A DNA stretch of 64,000 nt from Paenibacillus radicis (ex Xue et al. 2023) (lineage in GTDB: Bacteria > Bacillota > Bacilli > Paenibacillales > NBRC-103111): assembly GCF_024722015.1 (NCBI RefSeq), contig NZ_JANQBD010000012.1:124001-188000 (forward strand), written 5' to 3'. Shown piece after piece: positions 27,482 to 36,444 of this stretch. The position numbers and the translations under genes were made by a program. Numbering within the stretch: the stretch's first letter is position 1; each line of letters starts with the position of its first letter. The notes below the pieces were generated by a model, which saw only the letters and a list, made by a program, of their open reading frames with translations, had not been told where the DNA came from and did not search any database.

Positions 27482-28810
27482 TTATTTTTTGCTGCTGTCA
27501 ATAATTGCTTGCAATTCCTTCTCTGCACCCTTCAATGCTGCATCAGGTTTGATCGTTCCTGTCATTATGCCGGAAAGAGCCGTATTCATCAGCTCATGCT
27601 GCTTCAAATAGTAAGGAACAAGCGGTTCATCTTTGCCCACTTTGAGCGATTCCATGACCACATCGTAAAATTCACGCGGTTGCAGCGAAGGATCATTCAG
27701 AACGGAGTAACGAATTGGCAGTCCGCCCAGCTTCGCTTGGCGCATGGCTCCTTCTTTGCTTGTCATAAACTCAACGAATTTAGCCGAATCATCTTTGTTT
27801 TTTGCGTTTTTATTCATGATCAAAGACCAAGAATGATATAGCGGAGTCCGCAAAATTTTACCGTCAGCCTGCTTCACGCCCGGAACTACGCCAATTTTGA
27901 TTTTATCCTTGAAGGGGCTGTCACTTTTCTTGATTTCCGTGTAGGCTGCGCTCCACATCGGCGCCGCCATGGCTATCGTACCTGTTTTCAAAGCATCAAA
28001 TACGTTGGAATAACCCCAGTTCGGCGTATCCTTAGGAACAAGCCCTTCTTTCATCATGGTCTGCCAAATTTCCCCTGCCTTGATGGCTCCTTCCGATCCA
28101 ATGCCGGTTTTACCGTCTTTGACAAGCTCAGCACCGTAAGACCACATCATGGTGTAGAACACTTTCGGTTGCTCGGATCCCGATAAAGCTGTCCAGGAGG
28201 CACCAAATTGGGTTGGTGAATTCGGATTTTTGGATTTCGTCCATTTTTTCGACTCTTCAACAAATTCATCCCAGGTTTGCGGAGGATTAGGAATAAGATC
28301 AGAACGGTAATAGAACATATGAATACTAAGGTTATACGGCATAGCTATCGTTTTGTCCTTATACTTGTATTGAAAGGCTACGTCCTTCCAATCATAGTTC
28401 GGATCAAATTTTTTCATGTATTCGTCGAACGGTTCAATCGCACCGGCTTCTGCCAGCGGGGCTACATAAGTGTTGTTGGTTGTCGCTAAATCAAACGCGT
28501 CCGTTCCGCCGACCAATTGATTCGTAAGGTTAGTGAAATAATTGCTTGCGCCTTGCTCAGTGAAATTGACTTTGACCCCGGTCAGCTTGGTAAACTCTTT
28601 GGCTTGCTCCTTTACATAATCGCTTGTATCCGGACCGGTACGCGTAAATATCGTAATTTCACGCGGTTTTTGACTGTCTCCAGCCGGCTTGCCTCCTTCA
28701 GCATTACCTTTGTCGCCAGGTTTGCCGGTTTCCGATGAACAAGCGCTTAAAAATGCCAGCATGGTCACCAGCAGTAACGCCGTTGCTTTTTTGCCCATTA
28801 CATTTTTCAT
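27482..28810 (-). CDS. Sugar-binding lipoprotein of CUT1 importer (module C)
   Basis: Extracellular solute-binding protein of family 1, 442 residues. Signal peptide ends LSAC with lipidated Cys24, then a Gly/Lys-rich tether. The fold motifs (ITIFTRTGPDTSDYV, later MSKEGAM-like SMTSKEGAMRQ region) are typical of MalE-like proteins. ATG 28810 follows GGAGG by 10 bases. It lies 35 bases after its permease gene in an operon headed by the ROK repressor. Ligand unknown, presumably an oligosaccharide of the sulfated glycan. Confidence 0.92.
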   Translation of the reverse strand: MKNVMGKKATALLLVTMLAFLSACSSETGKPGDKGNAEGGKPAGDSQKPREITIFTRTGPDTSDYVKEQAKEFTKLTGVKVNFTEQGASNYFTNLTNQLVGGTDAFDLATTNNTYVAPLAEAGAIEPFDEYMKKFDPNYDWKDVAFQYKYKDKTIAMPYNLSIHMFYYRSDLIPNPPQTWDEFVEESKKWTKSKNPNSPTQFGASWTALSGSEQPKVFYTMMWSYGAELVKDGKTGIGSEGAIKAGEIWQTMMKEGLVPKDTPNWGYSNVFDALKTGTIAMAAPMWSAAYTEIKKSDSPFKDKIKIGVVPGVKQADGKILRTPLYHSWSLIMNKNAKNKDDSAKFVEFMTSKEGAMRQAKLGGLPIRYSVLNDPSLQPREFYDVVMESLKVGKDEPLVPYYLKQHELMNTALSGIMTGTIKPDAALKGAEKELQAIIDSSKK

Positions 28811-28845
28811 CCTTTGTACCCCTCCATGAATGGTTTTTGTTGAAT

Positions 28846-29676
28846 CTATTTAACCGCACCCACTGTTAAGCCTTGCACAATGTAACGCTGCAGGAACAAA
28901 ACCATAATGAATGCAGGCAATAGAATTAAGCTTCCGGAACCGAATACCGGCCCCCAATTGATCGAATACCCGGTAATAAAATCGCCGGTGGCCACGGGCA
29001 GCGTTTTACTTTTTTCAGAAAGCGCCAATGTAAGACCGAATAAATATTCATTCCACACAAATAAGAAACAGAAAATACTGGTCGTAATTAACCCCGAACG
29101 GGCAACAGGCAGCGATATACGCCAAAATGCTTCGAGTCTTGTGCACCCGTCAATCAAAGCCGCTTCCTCCATCTCCTCCGGCAGCTCATCAAAGAAACCT
29201 CTCATCGTCCAGATTACAAACGGAATGTTAAATGTAATATTGGCAATCACCAGAGCCCAAACCGTATTAATTAAACCGATGCTTTTAAACATCAGAAAAA
29301 AGGGGATGATTAAAATAGCCGGAGGTGCCATTTTGGTAAAAATGACCCAGTTAGCAAATGCATTTCCGCCTGTCCGCCATCGGGCGATACTGTAAGCCGC
29401 AAGTGTGCCTGTAGTGACGCATATAAACGTAGCCGTTAAAGCAACGATTAAGCTATTGATCAAGTACTGGAAAAAATTTTGCGTTTCAAAAATAAATTTG
29501 TAATTATCCAATGTCGGTTTGAACCATACGACTAGCTTGGGCTCGATTATCGCCTGAGTGGACTTGAAGCTGCTTAAGATCATCCAAAGGATGGGTACAG
29601 CCCATACAGCTATAATGACTGCGATGACACAAGCGATAGCAATTTTGGCGGCTGCCATTTTTATAGACCGATCCAC
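28846..29676 (-). CDS. Carbohydrate ABC transporter permease (MalG type)
   Basis: Six-helix permease with the EAA loop EEMEEAALIDGCTRLEAF and C-terminal VQGLTVGAVK. I prefer a GTG start at 29676, two bases after the upstream stop, because the AGGAGG Shine-Dalgarno lies inside the end of the upstream gene; the open frame otherwise runs to 29703. About 276 residues. Partner of the 29679-30800 permease. Confidence 0.9.
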   Translation of the reverse strand: MDRSIKMAAAKIAIACVIAVIIAVWAVPILWMILSSFKSTQAIIEPKLVVWFKPTLDNYKFIFETQNFFQYLINSLIVALTATFICVTTGTLAAYSIARWRTGGNAFANWVIFTKMAPPAILIIPFFLMFKSIGLINTVWALVIANITFNIPFVIWTMRGFFDELPEEMEEAALIDGCTRLEAFWRISLPVARSGLITTSIFCFLFVWNEYLFGLTLALSEKSKTLPVATGDFITGYSINWGPVFGSGSLILLPAFIMVLFLQRYIVQGLTVGAVK

Positions 29677-29678
29677 GT

Positions 29679-30800
29679 TTAAGCCCCCCTCCTGGAAATC
29701 CATTTGCCAATACCGGAAAACACGAGGCTGACTATAATAATGAAAACAAGCACGATGATCGATAACGCCGCACCTTTACTGTAGTCCTGACCCGTTAATC
29801 CGACGGAAAAAATATGAATGTTAAGCGTACGCATCGTAACCGAATCTCCAAACAACGCCCAAATCTGATCATATACTTTCATCAGGTCGATAATCCGGAT
29901 CAGGAATACGACTCCAATTACGGGCCGCAGCATCGGAAAAGTAATATGCCAAAATGTTTTCCAGCTATTGGCGCCATCTACTTTGGCTGCTTCATAAGGC
30001 TCTCTCGGCAAAGCGCTTAGCCCGGCTAAAAACATCAAGTAAACAAAGGGCGTCCACTGCCAAATATTCACTATGATAGCGGATACAAAACCAATATTGG
30101 CGTTCAAATGAGTAATTAGGAAATCCCCGACAATCGGTATATTACTCACGTAGGGAAGCGGTTGATTAGTTAGCCATGGCACTTCAGAAAATCCAAGATC
30201 CTTTAGCACCAGGTTAATAAAACCGTTATAGCTGCTGTACATATATTTCCACAGCATGGCAATGACAATCGGACAGGTCATAACCGGGATAACCAGGATG
30301 CTTGATACAAACGAGCGCCCCCGAAATTCCCGCTGCAGCAGAAGCGCCAAGCACATCCCAATGACAATTTGCAGTGCAAGCACAATGACCATATATTCTA
30401 CGGTACGGACAATAGCTGCATAAAATAATTTGTCCTTGGTGAAGAAATACATATAGTTAGTAAACCCAACAAATGACCAATCCCCTTTAAAATTCAGCAG
30501 CGACACATTGAACACACTGAGATACAGCAGGAAGACAGCAGGAACCGATGTCACACAAAAGAGAATTATAAATCCTGGAATTATCAACGTATAACGAATG
30601 TTTCTATCCCCGAAGAAAAATAACGACCACAGGAAGATCAAAACAATCGTCACACCGATAATACCGAATTTCGCTGCCGGGTCCACACTGCTTTTCAACA
30701 TGAACACATTAGTAATGATCCCTAACAAAGATAGCCACAAAAACAAGTTAGCGGGTGACCATCTCAGCGAGAACTTGTTTGCTTTCGTTTCCAATTGCAT
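29679..30800 (-). CDS. Carbohydrate ABC transporter permease (MalF type), long N-terminus
   Basis: About 373 residues. It has an extra pair of N-terminal helices (LFLWLSLLGIITNVFML and FGIIGVTIVLIFLWSLFF) before the usual six, as in several MalF-like proteins. The EAA loop is PYEAAKVDGANSWKTFWHI. ATG 30800 lies 9 bases after GGAGG; an in-frame TTG at 30806 is too close to it. It is second in the operon, 24 bases after the ROK repressor. Confidence 0.91.
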   Translation of the reverse strand: MQLETKANKFSLRWSPANLFLWLSLLGIITNVFMLKSSVDPAAKFGIIGVTIVLIFLWSLFFFGDRNIRYTLIIPGFIILFCVTSVPAVFLLYLSVFNVSLLNFKGDWSFVGFTNYMYFFTKDKLFYAAIVRTVEYMVIVLALQIVIGMCLALLLQREFRGRSFVSSILVIPVMTCPIVIAMLWKYMYSSYNGFINLVLKDLGFSEVPWLTNQPLPYVSNIPIVGDFLITHLNANIGFVSAIIVNIWQWTPFVYLMFLAGLSALPREPYEAAKVDGANSWKTFWHITFPMLRPVIGVVFLIRIIDLMKVYDQIWALFGDSVTMRTLNIHIFSVGLTGQDYSKGAALSIIVLVFIIIVSLVFSGIGKWISRRGA

Positions 30801-30824
30801 TAACAAATCCCTCCATGGTATGAA

Positions 30825-32030
30825 TTAATTCCAAATGATGCGGTGGTACGTGTCCGAGAAAAAATGCTTGCTGATCACAGCCGCAGCCCCTCTTACCTGA
30901 AGTTTTTCCGAGTCCTGGGAGAATCCGATTTTGACATCCTTCGAAACAGCAGATAACGCTCTCCTTTGAACGATTTCAATGATTTTCTGTTCCAGCCTCT
31001 GCCCTGCACTGGTGATATCCCCTTGTATAATCAACTGCTCCGGATTAAAAATATTTAGAATGTTGGCGATCCCCACTCCCAGCCAGTAGCCCGTGTGGTT
31101 AAGTAGCACATCTGCAACCAAAGGGTCCCCGTCATGATACATTTTTAAGACGGTGTCGAAATCAAGCGAAGCGTATTTATCGTCTCTGCGGGACAACTCT
31201 TCGCCAAAGGCAGTGATCGAGGCCAACGCGTCCCAACAACCGTGATTACCGCATCGGCAAAGCGGCCCATCATGCGAAATTACCGTATGGGCGAAGTTCA
31301 CAGCACCATCGAACGCTCCCCTGTACACCTCGTTGTGGATGACAACTCCCGTTCCTATACCGAGACCAACGCTTACGCAAACGAGTGCATCTTTATATTC
31401 TCCATTGCTGTGAAGCAATTCCGCATAAGTCCCGGCACGAGCATCGTTTTCTATAAAGATGGGGATTTCCAAGCATTCGCGCATATAATCACCGATCGGA
31501 GCATCCGTCCATGGTATGGACGCTGAATACCGCATAATTCCGAGCTTGGTGTCAACCAATCCACGAACTGCCATACCGCAAGCGATGACAGGCTGTAATA
31601 CACCCTGTCCGCGTGCCTCTTGAATTAGCTGGCGAATGTCCTGCACGATTAGATCCAAGGTCTGGCGGAAATCATCGTATATTTTAATTTTCTTTTTCAC
31701 GTAAAACTTCACTATACCGACTAGATTGGTAAGAGCCACCTCGTACCGCTCATTGTTGAAGGAAACAGCAACGATCAGTGCGGCATCTGCTTGAAAATCC
31801 AGCAGGATGGGTCTTTTACCGCCAGCTTCAGTGGAATCTCCTCTTCCAGTCTCGTAGACCAAGCCCTCCCGGATCAGCTCATCCACAAGAGCAGACACTG
31901 CCGGCTTACTTAAACCAACAGCCGCAGAAATTTCTGCACGGGAACAAATCCCACTTCTAACCGTTTTCAAAATACTCATCCGGTTAGATTCCTTCATATC
32001 ATTTTTACTTATCATCTTAGTATTTTTCAT
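30825..32030 (-). CDS. ROK-family transcriptional repressor (NagC/XylR type)
   Basis: The 401-residue regulator has an N-terminal winged helix-turn-helix (about residues 18-70; CSRAEISAAVGLSKPAVSAL) fused to a ROK sugar-binding domain. The domain has the zinc motif CRCGNHGCWDALAS and VSVGLGIGTGVVI. Such proteins release DNA when an intracellular sugar or sugar phosphate binds. It is first in the module C operon, and its promoter has a perfect palindrome beside the -10, so autoregulation and control of the whole operon are likely. Confidence 0.93.
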   Translation of the reverse strand: MKNTKMISKNDMKESNRMSILKTVRSGICSRAEISAAVGLSKPAVSALVDELIREGLVYETGRGDSTEAGGKRPILLDFQADAALIVAVSFNNERYEVALTNLVGIVKFYVKKKIKIYDDFRQTLDLIVQDIRQLIQEARGQGVLQPVIACGMAVRGLVDTKLGIMRYSASIPWTDAPIGDYMRECLEIPIFIENDARAGTYAELLHSNGEYKDALVCVSVGLGIGTGVVIHNEVYRGAFDGAVNFAHTVISHDGPLCRCGNHGCWDALASITAFGEELSRRDDKYASLDFDTVLKMYHDGDPLVADVLLNHTGYWLGVGIANILNIFNPEQLIIQGDITSAGQRLEQKIIEIVQRRALSAVSKDVKIGFSQDSEKLQVRGAAAVISKHFFSDTYHRIIWN

Positions 32031-32073
32031 TCAGCACACCTTCTTGGTAAAGACATATGGGTTTGTAGGTTAA

Positions 32074-32135
32074 GTTAGTTAATAAAACTAACTAACTTCA
32101 TATTTTTATTTTAACTAACTCTTACAAAATGTCAA
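32074..32135 (-). promoter_or_regulatory. Sigma-A promoter with ROK-type operators
   Basis: On the minus strand TTGACA (32135-32130) is 16 bases from TAAAAT (32113-32108), a strong promoter for the ROK repressor operon. GTTAGTTAATAAAACTAAC at 32074-32092 is a perfect 7-5-7 palindrome just downstream of the -10. A further GTTAGTT half-site (minus strand, 32119-32113) sits in the spacer and reaches the -10. The shape resembles XylR-type TTAGTTN-AACTAA operators. Confidence 0.7.
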
Positions 32136-32410
32136 TACCATTTTCAAAATACAATTTTAACTATTGGGGCCCTTTGTATAATCCTGACGTACCTCCAGAT
32201 CCCCCGCCCTGTAGCCATACAGGGAGTGATTAAGGATGGGGGTTATACATTACGTCTGAAATTGAACGGCAGAGCGCCGATATTATTGAATCCCTTCACC
32301 ACCTATCTAAGTGAACCTGTAAAGTGCTTTGTGTCTAGGTGACAATTTCTCCATAGTGCATTAGTCAAAGAATTAACGGAAGTAATCATTCCGCTAAAGC
32401 ATGGAAAGCA
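32136..32410. other. Intergenic region without recognised gene
   Basis: No convincing reading frame. It contains a small hairpin, CCTGTA-GCCA-TACAGG (about 32208-32223), set between GTATAA and TTATAC half-sites in C/G-runs (CCCCC and GGGGG). No promoter or terminator is clear. It separates the ROK operon promoter from the repeat element downstream of murQ. Confidence 0.5.
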
Positions 32411-32580
32411 CAACAAACAGAGAGATAACGGAACAACTTCTTCCGTAATCACTCTGTTTTGTTCATTTTACCTCTATTTTCCTCAAATAACGGAATTCCA
32501 ACTTCCGTTATTGTCTTAAATTGGAGGTGGCAGATTAAATAACGGAACTTTCAGTTCCGTTCAGGACCTTTTGAGCATAT
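32411..32580. repeat. Dispersed triple-hairpin element, copy 1
   Basis: Three inverted repeats in series: AAACAGAG/CTCTGTTT (about 32415-32459), a CAAATAACGGAA/TTCCGTTATTG pair (32484-32513), and a perfect 9-3-9 palindrome with arms AACGGAACT and AGTTCCGTT (32541-32561). The same order and spacing recur at 46487-46670. It resembles the REP-like or MITE-like intergenic elements seen in Paenibacillus. No coding capacity. Confidence 0.75.
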
Positions 32581-32887
32581 AGCTACTTCTCGGCTATCCG
32601 AATATAAAAAAGAACTCGTCTAATGAATGATTGAATACGTAAGAATCTCAACCATTCCTAGATTCGTGTTTCAACGGATGTTTGCTTGCGAGATAAGAAA
32701 GATGCACTCCGGTTCACCACACTTATACTCTCTAATCTCGCAAAAAATGCAGCCGCAGGTCATACTCCCCTAATTTCCAACGCGCGCGAATCCTGGGCGC
32801 GCGTTGCCGCGTTACATGGCGGTCGGTCGAACCCCACGCAGCTGCATTAACCCCTGCCATCCATTCATCGCATCAACAGCCTGCGGC
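32581..32887. other. Region downstream of murQ with a G+C-rich hairpin
   Basis: No gene seen. CAACGCGCGC (32778-32787) and GCGCGCGTTG (32797-32806) form a perfect 10-bp stem with a 9-base loop, inside a wider AATGCAGC...GCTGCATT inverted repeat. There is no U-tract, so it is at best an unusual transcript end for the murQ operon. Confidence 0.5.
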
Positions 32888-33799
32888 TCACCTTTTTGCT
32901 AGGCTGATGAAAGCATGTCCAAAATGGTCGTTTGCCTCCTCCAGCTCCTTCCTGGCTTCCTCATAGCTGATTTGATATTTAATCATCAGGATCGCAGCTC
33001 TTGCATCACCTTTAGCCTGATCGGCAATGGTACAAGCGGTCTCCTCGCTCGCCCCGGTAGCCTCCCTAACTATTCGAACCACACGATCCTTCAGCTTGAT
33101 ATTGGTAGCTTGAACGTTTACCATCAGGTTTCCATAAACTTTGCCAAGCTGAATCATAACAGCAGTCGAAATCATGTTAAGCACCATCTTAGTGGCGGTT
33201 CCGGCTTTAAGCCGGGTGGACCCGGTTACTATTTCCGGTCCTACTGGAACTTCAATGCGATATTGAGCCTCAGCGCTTATAAGCGTGTTGCTGTTGCAGC
33301 TAATGGCCACCGTTAAAGCTCCGATCCGATTAGCCTCCTGCAGTGCGCCGACTACGTATTGGGTTGAGCCGCTGGCTGCAATCCCGACAACTGCATCTTT
33401 GGATGTCACTTTATTCGCCAGCTCGCGCCTTCCCGCCTCATAATCGTCTTCGGCATTTTCGATGGATCTGGTTATAGCCTTTTCCCCACCTGCGATCAAG
33501 CCGACAACAAGTCCAGGATCAACACCGAAGGTGGGAGGGCATTCGGAAGCGTCCAATACTCCCAGTCTGCCGCTTGATCCTGCCCCAATATAAAAAATTC
33601 TGCCTCCCGTCTTCACAGCTTGAACAATGGCTTCGATCGCGCTGCTGATTTGAGGCAAGGCGGTCTGTACGGAAAGGGCAACCGTCTGGTCCTCTTGATT
33701 CATTAACTCAACCGTTTCACGAACGGATAATTGATCTAAGTGCACAGATTTCTCATTTCTTTGCTCTGTAATCAATAGCGCAGCTTTTGTATTTGCCAT
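32888..33799 (-). CDS. murQ: N-acetylmuramic acid 6-phosphate etherase
   Basis: Cleaves the lactyl ether of MurNAc 6-phosphate to give GlcNAc 6-phosphate and D-lactate in cell-wall recycling. The 303-residue protein has a SIS-type sugar phosphate isomerase fold with the clear family block IFYIGAGSSGRLGVLDASE. It also has CPPTFGVDPGLVVGLIAGG, ENAEDD and a C-terminal helical region (YEEARKELEEANDHFGHA). It is last in an eight-gene muropeptide operon, 22 bases after the HAD gene. Its substrate needs a phosphorylated sugar, yet no MurP-type PTS or MurNAc kinase gene lies in the window. Confidence 0.95.
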   Translation of the reverse strand: MANTKAALLITEQRNEKSVHLDQLSVRETVELMNQEDQTVALSVQTALPQISSAIEAIVQAVKTGGRIFYIGAGSSGRLGVLDASECPPTFGVDPGLVVGLIAGGEKAITRSIENAEDDYEAGRRELANKVTSKDAVVGIAASGSTQYVVGALQEANRIGALTVAISCNSNTLISAEAQYRIEVPVGPEIVTGSTRLKAGTATKMVLNMISTAVMIQLGKVYGNLMVNVQATNIKLKDRVVRIVREATGASEETACTIADQAKGDARAAILMIKYQISYEEARKELEEANDHFGHAFISLAKR

Positions 33800-33821
33800 C
33801 AGTAGCCCTCCTTCCAGGTTG

Positions 33822-34589
33822 TCATAAACATTCCAGCAGTTCTTCTATTTGATATAAAACATGAGTCGGAATATAGGCGGGAGGATAGGGTGTCGTACGG
33901 ATATGCGGATTTTCCGCTTTCAGCTTCTCCTCGCAAATTTTCATGAATTCAGCGCTGGCCGCTCGCCTTTGCGGACTCATAGTCCGAAGCGATTCAGGCA
34001 GCTTGCGATAAATCATCATGGATGGAATATCCGTTGCGTTGGCTAAATATACGTCATGGTCAAGCCGGTCTCCCACATGAGCAATAATTTGCCCGCTTTC
34101 CTGCAGTCCACGTAAAATGTTGACATCAGGCTTGCCGCAGCCTGCCTTCTCAGGTGTAATGATTTCATCAAACCATTCGCTAAGGCCAAGCTCCTTCATC
34201 ACAGGATATTGATACTTGTAAAATCCGTTAGTTACAGTTGCGAGCGAATAACCTTGTTCCTTTAGCTTTCTTAAAGTGGGGATTACGGCTTCCTCCAGTA
34301 CGTATATCTTAGGATCAATTGAATGCTTCAGCACCAACTGCTCCACATTGATTTCAAGGTCAATCTGCTGCTCCCTCAGCAGCTGCTGGACCATCTCATC
34401 CCAATCGTAAGCTTCTACGGTCCTGTTCTGCTGCATGCGCAGCTCATGCTCGCGTACCAGCGCTTCTGTTGATTTGAATTGCCGCTGCAATTTATTCGAG
34501 ATGAGCTCCTCCACCTCCGGAAAAACCCATTTTCCAAACGGATTTTGCATTAAAGTTCCATCCAGATCAAACGTAATCCATTTCTTCAT
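33822..34589 (-). CDS. HAD-superfamily hydrolase
   Basis: Cytoplasmic phosphatase-like protein, 255 residues. Motif I is F-D8-L-D10-G-T at the N-terminus, motif II is in ATVTNGFYKYQYPV, motif III Lys in PEKAGCGKPDVNI, and motif IV in HVGDRLDHDVYLA. The long helical cap suggests a YjjG/haloacid dehalogenase-like member. The ATG overlaps the permease stop by one base (TAATG). In a muropeptide operon it may dephosphorylate a recycling intermediate, but there is no direct evidence. Confidence 0.88.
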   Translation of the reverse strand: MKKWITFDLDGTLMQNPFGKWVFPEVEELISNKLQRQFKSTEALVREHELRMQQNRTVEAYDWDEMVQQLLREQQIDLEINVEQLVLKHSIDPKIYVLEEAVIPTLRKLKEQGYSLATVTNGFYKYQYPVMKELGLSEWFDEIITPEKAGCGKPDVNILRGLQESGQIIAHVGDRLDHDVYLANATDIPSMMIYRKLPESLRTMSPQRRAASAEFMKICEEKLKAENPHIRTTPYPPAYIPTHVLYQIEELLECL

Positions 34590-35410
34590 TACTTAACCGC
34601 TCCTGTCGTCATACCCTCAATAAATTGTTTGGAAGCAAATAGAAATGCCACAATCATCGGGAGAGAGGACAACGTTAACCCGCAGAACAGCAAGTTCCAA
34701 TCCGTGTCATATTCCCCGAACAACGTCAGCATACCGAGCGGGATCGTACCCAGCTCCGTGCTTTTAATGAAAATAAGCGGGTAAAAGAAATCATTCCAAA
34801 TTCCAATCAAGTCGACAATGCTGACCGTTGCTAATGCCGGCCTCATCAGCGGCAGTACGATTTTGTAATAAACCTGAAAATCGTTACAGCCGTCTATCCG
34901 TGCGCTTTGATCCAAATCCTTCGGCAGCGTCTGGAAAAATCCGTAGAACACAAACACAGCAAATGAAATATGTCCCGCTACATAAACGATAATAAGCGCA
35001 GTGAGCGTATCCAGAAGATTCAGCTTCAGCATCATCATATATAACGGAGAAATAGCCAGCTTCATCGGGAGCATCAAACCCAGCATGAAGAAAAACAAGA
35101 CAAAACCATTCCAGCGAAACGTGTACCTGGATATATAAAAAGCCACCATAGACGAAACGAACAAAATCAGAAGCACTGACACCGAGCTAATATATAAGCT
35201 ATTTAGAAAGTAATCCGCAAAGTGGACTTTTTTCCATACCGATACATAATTTTCAAACGAAAAGCTGCTTGGCATGCCCAACGGATGCGTTGTAATTTCC
35301 TGCTTTGTTTTGAAGGATGAGGTGATCATCAAAAATATCGGGTATATCGACACGAATGTAAAAAAAGATAATATGACATACTTTACCGATTGCTGCAGCC
35401 GTAGCGCCAT
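34589..35410 (-). CDS. ABC transporter permease (MalG type), muropeptide operon
   Basis: The 273-residue, six-helix permease has the EAA loop LDQSARIDGCNDFQVYYKI and C-terminal IEGMTTGAVK. ATG 35410 follows GGAGG by 6 bases. It lies 25 bases after its partner permease. With the 39604-40911 lipoprotein it should form an importer for a cell-wall-derived sugar or muropeptide. Confidence 0.92.
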   Translation of the reverse strand: MALRLQQSVKYVILSFFTFVSIYPIFLMITSSFKTKQEITTHPLGMPSSFSFENYVSVWKKVHFADYFLNSLYISSVSVLLILFVSSMVAFYISRYTFRWNGFVLFFFMLGLMLPMKLAISPLYMMMLKLNLLDTLTALIIVYVAGHISFAVFVFYGFFQTLPKDLDQSARIDGCNDFQVYYKIVLPLMRPALATVSIVDLIGIWNDFFYPLIFIKSTELGTIPLGMLTLFGEYDTDWNLLFCGLTLSSLPMIVAFLFASKQFIEGMTTGAVK

Positions 35411-35435
35411 GGATTACCTCCGATGATTTTTTTAC

Positions 35436-36404
35436 TTAATGCTCGACTTCCTTGCGTTTAAAAAAGAACATCGAACCCGCAGTTGCTCCAGAGATCAACA
35501 GCAATAAGATAACGGCAAGCGCGGAGCCCAGACCAATAGACTCTCCCCCGCTTACAGAGCCGAACGCTAAACGGTAAAAATAAAGGCCCAGCACATCTGT
35601 TGAGAAATACGGCCCCCCTGACGAGCCCTGCATGGCAAAAATGAGTTCAAATGTTTCAAAGGCTCCGATAAACGTTAATATCGACATAATCATTATGGAT
35701 GGCATGGACAAAGGGATCGTAATTTTGTAAATCATCTTGAAGCCAGAAGCCCCGTCGATTCTCGCAGCTTCATAAATTTCCTGGGAAATGGCTTGCAGGC
35801 CGACAAGGAATATAAGGACGGCGAAGCCGAAGCCATACCAGCTGTTCACCAGAATGATCGTGTAAAGAGCCGTGTTCGGGTCCCCAAGCCATGGTTTGGC
35901 AAGCTCTTCAAGCCCGATGGTCCTGAGAAATGTATTTAGCGCTCCATAGGTCGGATTCAATATCAAGCTGAACAAAAAGCCAACCACGATGACAGAGAGC
36001 AATTTAGGAACAAAAAACAACGTCTTGAAAAGTTCTTTGCCTCTTATTTTACTGTTGATCAGTAATGCCAGCATAAATGCGACGACAAGCTTGGACAGCA
36101 TAGTCCCTATAAAAAATACTACATTATGTCCTAAAGCCCGGGTAAACGTTTCTTTAAATGGGGATTCAGTAAACAGCCGGATAAAATTGGTCAGGCCAAT
36201 AAAGTCGCCGCGTGTAAGTCCCTTCCATGAGAAAAAGCTATTGATCAGCGCTTGAAAAATAGGATAAATCATAAACCCTACATAAAAAATCAACCCGGGC
36301 AGCAAAAATAGATGGACCATATGCTTCATGAAGCGCCGGTTTTTCCTATTCGGCAGCTTAGATAAGTTGACTTCCTTTTCGCGATCTATCTCTGTACTTG
36401 TCAT
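35436..36404 (-). CDS. ABC transporter permease (MalF type), muropeptide operon
   Basis: The 322-residue permease has a basic cytoplasmic N-terminus (KLPNRKNRRFMKH), a first helix LFLLPGLIFYVGFMIYP and the EAA loop IYEAARIDGASGFKMIYKI. ATG 36404 follows AAGGAG. It is co-transcribed with the epimerase, peptidase and amidase-like genes, which makes a cell-wall substrate more likely than a dietary sugar. Confidence 0.92.
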   Translation of the reverse strand: MTSTEIDREKEVNLSKLPNRKNRRFMKHMVHLFLLPGLIFYVGFMIYPIFQALINSFFSWKGLTRGDFIGLTNFIRLFTESPFKETFTRALGHNVVFFIGTMLSKLVVAFMLALLINSKIRGKELFKTLFFVPKLLSVIVVGFLFSLILNPTYGALNTFLRTIGLEELAKPWLGDPNTALYTIILVNSWYGFGFAVLIFLVGLQAISQEIYEAARIDGASGFKMIYKITIPLSMPSIMIMSILTFIGAFETFELIFAMQGSSGGPYFSTDVLGLYFYRLAFGSVSGGESIGLGSALAVILLLLISGATAGSMFFFKRKEVEH

Positions 36405-36444
36405 AGGCAGCTCCTTTTGTAAATAAGCTTATTCAACACCCACC

